From NCBI GenBank assembly GCA_041917295.1, contig JAYRXX010000057.1, positions 142,532-206,531 on the forward strand: DNA of 64,000 nt, written 5' to 3'. The first letter of the stretch is position 1. Each line of letters opens with the position of its first letter. Below the pieces are notes generated by a model. That model did no database searches. It was not told the origin of the DNA and saw only the letters and a list, made by a program, of their open reading frames with translations. The position numbers and the translations under genes are program-made. This stretch comes from JADKHR01 sp041917295. GTDB taxonomy: Bacteria; Elusimicrobiota; Elusimicrobia; FEN-1173. Below, piece after piece: positions 52,485 through 64,000 of this stretch.

Positions 52485-55400
52485 ATGAAAAAGACGTCCT
52501 TTGCTCGTATTCGTCCGACCATCGAGTTGCCGCCATTGCTGGAGATGCAGACACGTTCATACGAAGAGTTTCTTCAAAAAGACGTGGCGCCCTCCGATCG
52601 CAAGATCCAGGGGCTCCAGGCGGCGTTCATGGACGTATTCCCGATCACGAGCACCGACGAGATTCTCTCGTTGGAATTCATGCATTACACGTTGGGGCAA
52701 CCGCGCTATTCGGTAAACGAGGCGTTGAGCAAAGATGGGAACCACTCGGCGCAATTGCGGGCGTGGTTGCGGTTGGTGCAAAAGCAACCGGGCGGCAAGC
52801 CGAAGGTGTTGACCGAACAAGAGGTGTATTTTTGCGATTTGCCGCTCATGACGGCTCCGGCGACGTTTGTGATCAACGGGGTGGAACGGGTTGTGGTCAG
52901 CCAGTTGCACCGATCGCCCGGTGTCATTTTCGAAGAAGACGAAGAGAAAAAGATTTCGTCGTATGGAAAAAAACTTTATTTCGCCCGCCTGATTCCTTAC
53001 CGGGGAGCCTGGGTGGAATTCGAATTTGATTTAAACAACGCTATATTTGTCCGGATCGATAAAAAACGGAAGATTCCGGCCACCACGCTGATTCGCGCCA
53101 TGGGGATCGAGTCGGACGCGGAAATTTTGTCGTTGTTTTACGATGTTGAAACGTTGACGTTGGGCAACCTCGCTCCGGAAGAAGTGGTTGGCAAAATCGT
53201 GGCCCGTGATTGCGTGGACACGACCACCGGCGAAGTGGTGATGGAAGCCAACAAAGAGATCACCCGGGAAATGTTTTTGCGTTTGCAGGATCGGAAGGTT
53301 CGGTCGGTGGACGTGTTGAAGATGGACCCGCAGATCAACGATGTGGCGATTCGTAACACCCTCTTGAAAGACAACATCAAAACCCGCAAGGAAGCGATTC
53401 AAGCCATCTATCGCGTGGTGCGCGCCCAGGAGTTCATCGTTCCCGAGCAAGCGGAAAGCTACCTGGAAAACATGCTGTTCAAATCCATTCGAAAATATGA
53501 TTTAACGAAAGTGGGCCGGTTCAAGATCAACCGGAAACTTTTGCCCTTTTTGGAAGCGCTGGCGGAGCGAAAGGATTTCAAGTTTGAGGTACCCAACGAG
53601 CGCCGTCGGACGTTGGCGCGGGAAGACATTATCGCCACGTTGCAGTACATGATTTTGTTGAACAACGAAGCGACAACGCACACTTTCGGATCGGTGACCA
53701 CGAAGGTCGAGATTGACGACATTGACCATTTGGGCAATCGTCGAATTCGGTCGGTGGGCGAACTGATGGAAAATCAAGTTCGGGCCGCGTTGGCCCAAAT
53801 GGCGCGTTTGGTTCGTGAGCGGATGAACGTGCAGGAGAACAATCAGCTCACGCCCCGGACGTTGGTAAACGCCGCGGCGGTGGTGGCCGCCGTTCGGCGG
53901 TTTTTTGGATCCAGTCAGCTTTCGCAGTTCATGGACCAAACCAACCCGCTCGCTGAAATGACCCACAAGCGGCGTCTCTCGGCCCTGGGACCGGGCGGTC
54001 TCAACCGTAAGCGCGCGGGCTTCGAAGTGCGGGACGTTCATCACACCCACTATGGTCGGCTGTGTCCCATCGAAACGCCGGAAGGCCCGAATATTGGTTT
54101 GATCACCTCGTTGGCCTGTTACGCCCGAATCAACCAATATGGCTTGATTGAAACACCTTATCGGAAAGTTGAAAAAGGCCGTGTGACCAACGACGTGGAC
54201 TATTTGACCGCGGACAAGGAAGACAATTACGTGATTGCCCAGGCGAACGCGCCGGTGGACAAGAACGGTAAATTTACGACGGATTTGATTGCGTGCCGAC
54301 ACAAAGGCGATTTCCCTCAAAAGGGACCGGACGACGTGGACTACATGGACATTTCGCCGGTGCAGGTGGTGTCCACCTCAGCGGCGTTGATTCCCTTTTT
54401 GGAACACGATGACGCCAACCGGGCGCTGATGGGATCGAACATGCAACGGCAGGCGGTGCCGTTGTTGTTCCCGACACGACCGTTGGTGGGGACAGGCATC
54501 GAAGACCGTGTGGCCCGGGACTCCGGCGCGGTGGAAATCAGCAAACGGGGCGGGGTGGTGTTGTCGGCCGACAGCGACCACGTGGCGGTGTACTCGGAAG
54601 AAGGGAAAGGCGGGGTGGACCTGTATCCGTTGCGCAAGTATGCGCGGTCCAACCAAGACACGTGCCTCAACCAAGTGCCGTGCGTCAAACAGTTTGATCG
54701 GGTCAAAAAAGGCGACGTTCTGGCCGACGGGCCCGCGACGCAAAACGGTGAGCTGGCGTTGGGACGCAACTTGCTGGTGGCGTTCATGCCGTGGGAAGGG
54801 TACAACTTCGAAGACGCGATTTTGTTGTCGGAACGACTGGTCCGCGACGACGTGTTCACCTCGATCCATATTTCGGAGTTCCAGGTTGAAGCCCGGGACA
54901 CCAAAATGGGCGCCGAAGAGATCACCAAGGACATTCCGAACGTCGGGGCGGAATCGTTGGCGAACCTGGACGAGACGGGCATTATCCGCGTGGGGGCCGA
55001 CGTGGCGCCTGGGGACATTCTGGTGGGCAAAGTGGCGCCCAAAGGCGATCAGCAGACGACGCCCGAAGAACGATTGCTAAAAGTGATTTTCGGAAAGAAA
55101 GCCGAAGACGTGATGGACGCGTCTTTGCGTGTTCCTCCCGGCGTGACGGGAAAAATTCTGGCCACGAAGATCTTTGTTCGCAAAGAAAAAATGGCCAAAA
55201 AAGACGAGAACAAGCGCATCAAAGAAATGGACCAAGAACTGGAAAGCCGCATCGAAACAATTCGGGCGGACCGAAAGGCCCAGTTGGCGGACGTGCAGGC
55301 GCGGCTTGACGAGGGGGCTCTCACAAAGGCCCAAGCCCAAGAACAGAAGACCATGTTTGAATCCTTGGCGGAACGGCGCATTGAAGAAGCCAAAAGCCGA

Positions 55401-56285
55401 TCGGCACGGGACAAAGAAAATTTCAAAATGGGCGACGAAATGCCCGTGACGGTCAACCGGGTGGTGAAGGTGTATATCGCCTCCAAACGAAAGACGCAAG
55501 TGGGCGACAAGCTGGCGGGTCGGCACGGAAACAAAGGCGTGGTGGCCAAAATTTTGCCGCCGGAAGACATGCCGTACATGCCCGACGGGACGCCGATTGA
55601 CGTGGTGCTCTCCCCCTTGGGTGTTCCTTCGCGGATGAACGTGGGCCAGTTGTTGGAAGCGACGTTGGGGTGGGCGGCGCAGATTTTGGGTGTGGAAGCG
55701 GTGACGCCGGTGTTTGATGGGGCCACGGAAGAGCAGATTCATGAGATGATGCGCGAGGCCAAAAAGAAACTTCTGGAAAAGGGTTGGAAAGAAGAGTGGC
55801 TTCCCTCAGACGACGGGCGCATTGCGTTGCGCGACGGTCGCACGGGGGAGCTGTTCGCCAACAAGGTGACGGTGGGATACATGTACATCATCAAGTTGGC
55901 CCACTTGGTGGAAGACAAAATTCACGCGCGCTCCACGGGTCCGTACTCGTTGATCACGCGCCAGCCTCTGGGAGGCAAAGCGCAGTTCGGCGGCCAACGG
56001 TTTGGCGAAATGGAAGTGTGGGCCATCGAGGGCTATGGGGCCAGCCACACGTTGCAAGAATTTTTGACGGTCAAATCCGATGACGTTCAGGGGCGAACGA
56101 AGATGTACGAAGCGATTATCCGCGGCGACGTGGTGACGGAGCCCGGCGTGCCTGAAAGTTTTCGTGTGTTGGTTCGGGAGCTGCAATCGTTGGGATTGAG
56201 TGTGGACCTCTTGAAAGCGGGCCAGCCCATTTCGATGGACGAGGCGAAGGTCCCTGTGGCTGAAGCCGCTGTGGCGAAGGAGTAA
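52485..56285 (+). CDS. rpoB: DNA-directed RNA polymerase subunit beta
   Basis: A 1266-residue beta subunit. The rifampicin region GSSQLSQFMDQTNPLAEMTHKR is of wild-type pattern, followed by VRDVHHTHYGRLCPIETPEG. A coiled-coil insert of about 80 residues (KRIKEMDQELESRIETIRA to RIEEAKSRSARD) precedes the KVYIASKRKTQVGDKLAGRHGNKG block. The C-terminal part has GGKAQFGGQRFGEMEVWA. Three bases separate it from the rpoC start. Confidence 0.98.
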   Translation: MKKTSFARIRPTIELPPLLEMQTRSYEEFLQKDVAPSDRKIQGLQAAFMDVFPITSTDEILSLEFMHYTLGQPRYSVNEALSKDGNHSAQLRAWLRLVQKQPGGKPKVLTEQEVYFCDLPLMTAPATFVINGVERVVVSQLHRSPGVIFEEDEEKKISSYGKKLYFARLIPYRGAWVEFEFDLNNAIFVRIDKKRKIPATTLIRAMGIESDAEILSLFYDVETLTLGNLAPEEVVGKIVARDCVDTTTGEVVMEANKEITREMFLRLQDRKVRSVDVLKMDPQINDVAIRNTLLKDNIKTRKEAIQAIYRVVRAQEFIVPEQAESYLENMLFKSIRKYDLTKVGRFKINRKLLPFLEALAERKDFKFEVPNERRRTLAREDIIATLQYMILLNNEATTHTFGSVTTKVEIDDIDHLGNRRIRSVGELMENQVRAALAQMARLVRERMNVQENNQLTPRTLVNAAAVVAAVRRFFGSSQLSQFMDQTNPLAEMTHKRRLSALGPGGLNRKRAGFEVRDVHHTHYGRLCPIETPEGPNIGLITSLACYARINQYGLIETPYRKVEKGRVTNDVDYLTADKEDNYVIAQANAPVDKNGKFTTDLIACRHKGDFPQKGPDDVDYMDISPVQVVSTSAALIPFLEHDDANRALMGSNMQRQAVPLLFPTRPLVGTGIEDRVARDSGAVEISKRGGVVLSADSDHVAVYSEEGKGGVDLYPLRKYARSNQDTCLNQVPCVKQFDRVKKGDVLADGPATQNGELALGRNLLVAFMPWEGYNFEDAILLSERLVRDDVFTSIHISEFQVEARDTKMGAEEITKDIPNVGAESLANLDETGIIRVGADVAPGDILVGKVAPKGDQQTTPEERLLKVIFGKKAEDVMDASLRVPPGVTGKILATKIFVRKEKMAKKDENKRIKEMDQELESRIETIRADRKAQLADVQARLDEGALTKAQAQEQKTMFESLAERRIEEAKSRSARDKENFKMGDEMPVTVNRVVKVYIASKRKTQVGDKLAGRHGNKGVVAKILPPEDMPYMPDGTPIDVVLSPLGVPSRMNVGQLLEATLGWAAQILGVEAVTPVFDGATEEQIHEMMREAKKKLLEKGWKEEWLPSDDGRIALRDGRTGELFANKVTVGYMYIIKLAHLVEDKIHARSTGPYSLITRQPLGGKAQFGGQRFGEMEVWAIEGYGASHTLQEFLTVKSDDVQGRTKMYEAIIRGDVVTEPGVPESFRVLVRELQSLGLSVDLLKAGQPISMDEAKVPVAEAAVAKE

Positions 56286-56288
56286 CCG

Positions 56289-60446
<4,158 letters not shown>

Positions 60447-60458
60447 GAGAAAGCAACA

Positions 60459-60845
60459 ATGCCGACAACAACCCAATTGGTTCGATCCGGCCGGGAGCCG
60501 ATGGTTTTCAAAACGAAGGCGCCCGCGTTGCGGTCGTCGCCTCAACGGCGGGGCGTGTGCACGCGGGTGTACACCACCACGCCCAAAAAGCCGAACTCGG
60601 CGTTGCGCAAAGTGGCGCGGGTGAAACTTTCGACGGGGATGGAAGTGACCGCCTACATTCCGGGTGTGGGCCACAATTTGCAGGAGCACTCGATTGTGTT
60701 GGTTCGGGGCGGTCGTGTGAAAGATTTGCCGGGCGTTCGTTATCACATCGTCCGGGGACCGTTGGACGCCACGGGCGTTACCGACCGTAAGCAGGGGCGC
60801 TCGAAATACGGCGCCAAGCGGCCGAAAGCCGCGGAAAAAAAATAA
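60459..60845 (+). CDS. rpsL: 30S ribosomal protein S12
   Basis: A 128-residue decoding-centre protein with RGVCTRVYTTTPKKPNSALRKVARV and GVGHNLQEHS, followed by GRVKDLPGVRYH. The Lys positions linked to streptomycin sensitivity are present in both loops. AGGAGAAAGCAAC precedes the ATG. It follows rpoC by 12 bases. Confidence 0.97.
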   Translation: MPTTTQLVRSGREPMVFKTKAPALRSSPQRRGVCTRVYTTTPKKPNSALRKVARVKLSTGMEVTAYIPGVGHNLQEHSIVLVRGGRVKDLPGVRYHIVRGPLDATGVTDRKQGRSKYGAKRPKAAEKK

Positions 60846-60860
60846 AAGAAGGGATACCGG

Positions 60861-61340
60861 ATGCCTCGTAAAGCGCTAAAACCCAGGGAAAAACGCGGAA
60901 TTCCCGACCCGGATTTTAAGTTTGGGTCGGTGTTGGCGGCTCGATTTATCGGCCGGGTCAATTTTATGGGAAAAAAGATGACAGCGGAGAAGATCTTTTA
61001 CGGCGCCATGGACCAGGTCAAGGAAAAAAGCGGCGAAGACGCCATGACCGTCTTTAACCGGGCCATTGAAAATGCCCGGCCATTGTTGGAAGTGCGTCCG
61101 CGGCGGGTGGGCGGCGCGACCTATCAAGTCCCGAACGAAGTTCGGCCGGAACGGGGCCAGACAATTGCCTTTAAGTGGATTTTGCAAGTGGCGCGCGGCA
61201 AGACTGGGAAGTCCATGTCCGCTCGCTTGGCGGAAGAAATTTTGCTCTGCGCCAAAAAAGAAGGGCCCGTCATGAAAAAACGGGAAGATTCACACAAGAT
61301 GGCCGAAGCCAACCAAGCTTTCGCCCATTACCGCTGGTGA
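60861..61340 (+). CDS. rpsG: 30S ribosomal protein S7
   Basis: A 159-residue 16S-binding protein with NFMGKKMTAEKIFYGAMD, VRPRRVGGATYQVPNEV and KREDSHKMAEANQAFAHYRW at the end. GAAGGGATACCGG precedes the ATG at 60861. Its TGA is part of the downstream terminator stem. Confidence 0.97.
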   Translation: MPRKALKPREKRGIPDPDFKFGSVLAARFIGRVNFMGKKMTAEKIFYGAMDQVKEKSGEDAMTVFNRAIENARPLLEVRPRRVGGATYQVPNEVRPERGQTIAFKWILQVARGKTGKSMSARLAEEILLCAKKEGPVMKKREDSHKMAEANQAFAHYRW

Positions 61341-61357
61341 GACCTTCGTCTCATTTT
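61338..61357 (+). terminator. Intrinsic terminator overlapping the rpsG stop codon
   Basis: TGAGAC (starting with the TGA stop of rpsG) pairs with GTCTCA around CTTC and is followed by TTTTT. It would end the rplJ-rpsG transcript before fusA. Confidence 0.85.
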
Positions 61358-61420
61358 TCACAAAGCGTGATTGTGGGGGATGGTTTTTTGGTTTTCAGCT
61401 GACTTGAAATATGATTTTGA

Positions 61421-61518
61421 TTTTCCCTCTCCTCTTGGGAGGCTGGTCGCATAGCTCCCAGTACCGGGGGCGGCAGAGCCGCTGATGCGAGGGCAGGGTG
61501 AGGGATTTAAGCGGTTAC
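61421..61518 (+). mobile_element. MITE-like element, copy 4 (5' end degraded)
   Basis: It shares the interior of copy 1 (CTCCTCTTGGGAGGC, CGGGGGCGGCAGAGCCGCTGATGC and GAGGGCAGGGTGAGGG) and ends GCGGTTAC at 61518. The left GTAAC end and the left target repeat are not recognisable. It lies between the rpsG terminator and fusA. Confidence 0.75.
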
Positions 61519-61555
61519 TTTAAACGTTAAATAAAAGGGTAGACAAAAATTTTTT

Positions 61556-63652
61556 ATGCCACGACAATTTCCATTAAGTAAAGTTCGCAACATCGGGATT
61601 ACCGCCCACATCGACGCGGGGAAGACCACCACGACCGAACGGGTTCTGTATTACACCGGGCGTATCCATAAGATCGGTGAGGTGCACGACGGTACGACCA
61701 CCATGGACTGGATGGAACAGGAACGGGAACGGGGGATCACCATCACCTCGGCGGCGACCTATTGCCGGTGGCGCGATTGTCAGATTAACATCATCGACAC
61801 GCCCGGTCACATCGATTTTACGGCGGAAGTGAACCGGTCGTTGCGCGTTCTCGACGGCGCGGTGGTGTTGCTCGACGGGTCCCAGGGCGTGGAGCCTCAA
61901 TCGGAAACCAACTGGCGCTTGGCGGACCAGTACCATGTGCCGCGAATCATTTTCGCCAACAAAATGGATAAGGTGGGCGCAGACTTTTACGATTGCGTGA
62001 AATCGGTGCATGACAAATTAGGGGTTCAAGGCGTGCCAATCCAACTCCCGATTGGAGCCGAAGGCTCCTTTAAAGGCATTGTGGATTTGGTGGAAATGAA
62101 GGCCCACGTCTGGGACGGAGAGGAGCTTGGCGCCAAGTTCGAGATCATCGATATTCCCGCCGATCTCAAAGAAAAAGCGGCGGAATACCATGAAAAAATG
62201 GTCGAAGCGTTGGCCGACCACGACGACGCGTTGGCGTCCAATTTCTTGGAAGGCAAACCGGTCTCCAAAGAGGAAATCAAACGGGTTCTTCGCAAGGCCA
62301 CCATGACCGGAAAATTTTTCCCCATGATGTGCGGCTCGTCGTTTAAAAACAAAGGCGTCCAGCCCATGTTGGACGCGGTGTGCGATTATTTGCCGTCGCC
62401 CGTCGACGTTCCTCCCACGAAAGGGCACGAGGTGGACGGCGAAGGCGAGTTGCTCCGCGAGGCCAAAGACGACACGCCGTTTTCGGCCTTGGCGTTTAAA
62501 ATTCAAAGCGACCCGCACGTGGGAAAAGTCACCTATTTCCGTGTCTATTCGGGTACAATCAAGTCGGGGTCGTATGTGTACAATGCCAACACCCGGAACC
62601 GGGAACGGTTGGGACGCATTTTGCGGATGCACGCCAACAAACGGGAAGAAATCGATGAAGTGTTTGCCGGCGAAATTGCGGCGGGGGTGGGTTTAAAATC
62701 GGTGATCACGGGCCAAACCCTGTGCGATGAAGAGAACCCGATTATTTTGGAGTCCATGAAGTTTCCGGAACCCGTCATCTCGGTGGCCATCGAGCCGAAA
62801 TCAAAGGCCGATGAAGAAAAGATGGGGCTGGCGTTGAACCGATTGGCGGAAGAAGATCCTACGTTCCGTGTCCGCACCGATAACGAAACGAACCAAACCA
62901 TCATCGCCGGAATGGGTGAGCTTCATTTGGATATTCTGGTGGACCGCATGAAACGGGAATTTAACGTCCAGGCCAACGTGGGCCAACCGCAAGTCGCTTA
63001 TCGGGAAACCTTCCGCAAAAAGGTGGAATCCGAAGGCAAATACATCAAACAAACCGGCGGGCGGGGTCAATACGGCCACGTGTGGTTGGAGCTGGAACCG
63101 TTGCCTCCGGCCACGGGGTTCGAGTTTGTGGACAAGATCAAAGGCGGTCGCGTGCCGCGGGAATACATTCCGGCCGTGGAAAAGGGGTTGCGGGAGTCCA
63201 TGGAAGCGGGGCCGTTGGCGGGGTATCCCATGGTGGATTTCCGGGCCACTCTGTTCGACGGCAGTTTCCACGAAGTGGACTCCAACGAAATGGCGTTCAA
63301 AATTGCGGCGTCGTTGGCTTTGAAAGACGGTGTGCGGCGCGCGAGTCCCGTGTTGATGGAACCGATCATGCGCATCGACGTAACCACGCCGAAAGATTAT
63401 TTGGGCGACGTGATGGGCGATTTGATGCGTCGCCGTGGTAAAATAGAGAGCCAGGAAAACAAAGGCAACGTGACCCTCATTCACGGCCATGTGCCGTTAA
63501 AAGAAATGTTTGGATACGCGACCACGTTGCGGTCGTTGTCCCAAGGCCGCGCCAGTTACAGCATGGAGCCAAGCCACTACGAAGAGGCTCCACGCAATGT
63601 TCAAGAAGAGATTGTCCAAAAGTTCCAAGGCGCCCAAGCCGCCGGCCGCTAG
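61556..63652 (+). CDS. fusA: Elongation factor G
   Basis: A 698-residue translocation GTPase. It has G1 AHIDAGKTT (17-25), the switch II DTPGHIDF, G4 NKMD and domain II-V blocks such as GMGELHLDILVDRMKREF, KQTGGRGQYGHVWLELEP and EPIMRIDVTTPKDYLGDVMGD. The ATG at 61556 is at the conserved start (PRQFPLSKVRNIGITAH). A MITE copy and a terminator separate it from rpsG, and a terminator follows it, so it is probably its own transcript. Confidence 0.98.
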   Translation: MPRQFPLSKVRNIGITAHIDAGKTTTTERVLYYTGRIHKIGEVHDGTTTMDWMEQERERGITITSAATYCRWRDCQINIIDTPGHIDFTAEVNRSLRVLDGAVVLLDGSQGVEPQSETNWRLADQYHVPRIIFANKMDKVGADFYDCVKSVHDKLGVQGVPIQLPIGAEGSFKGIVDLVEMKAHVWDGEELGAKFEIIDIPADLKEKAAEYHEKMVEALADHDDALASNFLEGKPVSKEEIKRVLRKATMTGKFFPMMCGSSFKNKGVQPMLDAVCDYLPSPVDVPPTKGHEVDGEGELLREAKDDTPFSALAFKIQSDPHVGKVTYFRVYSGTIKSGSYVYNANTRNRERLGRILRMHANKREEIDEVFAGEIAAGVGLKSVITGQTLCDEENPIILESMKFPEPVISVAIEPKSKADEEKMGLALNRLAEEDPTFRVRTDNETNQTIIAGMGELHLDILVDRMKREFNVQANVGQPQVAYRETFRKKVESEGKYIKQTGGRGQYGHVWLELEPLPPATGFEFVDKIKGGRVPREYIPAVEKGLRESMEAGPLAGYPMVDFRATLFDGSFHEVDSNEMAFKIAASLALKDGVRRASPVLMEPIMRIDVTTPKDYLGDVMGDLMRRRGKIESQENKGNVTLIHGHVPLKEMFGYATTLRSLSQGRASYSMEPSHYEEAPRNVQEEIVQKFQGAQAAGR

Positions 63653-63657
63653 GGCCA

Positions 63658-63683
63658 TTCGGGGGACATTCGTCCCCTTTTTA
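63658..63683 (+). terminator. Intrinsic terminator after fusA
   Basis: GGGGAC pairs with GTCCCC around ATTC and is followed by TTTTT, starting 6-8 bases after the fusA stop. Confidence 0.85.
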
Positions 63684-63761
63684 CCAAACGGCTTGAATTT
63701 AGAGGGGTCTTTTTTGGATGGGTAGGGGACTTGAGTTAAGGTGGGGCGAGGAGTTGAGTTT

Positions 63762-63817
63762 TTTGGATTTTCCCTCTCCTCTTGGGAGAGGGCAGGGAGA
63801 GGGGTCTGAGTTGTAAT
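63762..63817 (+). mobile_element. MITE-like element, copy 5 (short, diverged)
   Basis: The core TTTCCCTCTCCTCTTGGGAG and AGGGCAGGGAGAGGGGTCTGAG is shared with the short form at 32148. The terminal GTAAC sequences are degraded. It lies between fusA and tuf. Confidence 0.7.
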
Positions 63818-63872
63818 TTTAAAAGAGCCTCTGTTCTGTGTTTAGATTGATGTTTTAACAAGGAGAGAAAAA

Positions 63873-64000
<128 letters not shown>

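Overview
The window is chromosomal DNA from a Gram-negative, probably anaerobic or facultative bacterium of a lineage I cannot name with certainty. TonB-dependent, TolC, RND and MipA-type envelope proteins show an outer membrane. GC content is moderately high, GTG and TTG starts are common, and many genes overlap by ATGA. The gene mix and the dispersed palindromic repeats fit Elusimicrobiota or a neighbouring candidate phylum, but that is inference; the 16S gene at 45338-46875 would settle it. Layout: 1-6.8 kb holds a truncated unknown gene, an orphan MalK/UgpC-type ATPase, exonuclease III, an Mrp-DUF971 plus Nfu iron-sulfur pair, and a PabB-PabC fusion for folate. 6.9-18.1 kb holds malic enzyme and a full Kdp potassium system (short sensor kinase, KdpE, small peptide, KdpF, A, B, C). 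It ends in an unusual KdpD whose histidine kinase is replaced by a PTS EIIA domain. 18.2-32.1 kb is more accessory: three AAA/DUF4143 ATPases, a cobalamin-riboswitch-controlled btuFCDB operon, a TolC-RND efflux pair without an adaptor, and a VOC protein. 32.1-44.9 kb holds a non-canonical heme-copper (NO-reductase-like) operon, a methyltransferase, a DUF2141-MipA fusion and two Crp/Fnr regulators. It also has tRNA-Ala(CGC), purE, PEP synthase, ruvX-mltG, a PfkB kinase and rfbC. From 44.9 kb to the end lies an rRNA operon (16S, a broken tRNA-Ile copy, tRNA-Ile, tRNA-Ala, 23S, 5S). It runs directly into L10 leader-rplJ-rplL-rpoB-rpoC-rpsL-rpsG-fusA-tuf, so the core translation and transcription machinery is in one block. 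The most notable observations are: a group I intron of about 379 nt in the peptidyl-transferase region of the 23S gene; the KdpD-EIIA fusion; an NO-reductase-like catalytic subunit with Asp where a metal-ligand His is expected, paired with a subunit II that has lost its CuA ligands; and an IS66-like MITE family with 8-bp target duplications, one copy of which sits in frame inside the RND pump gene and adds exactly 42 codons.
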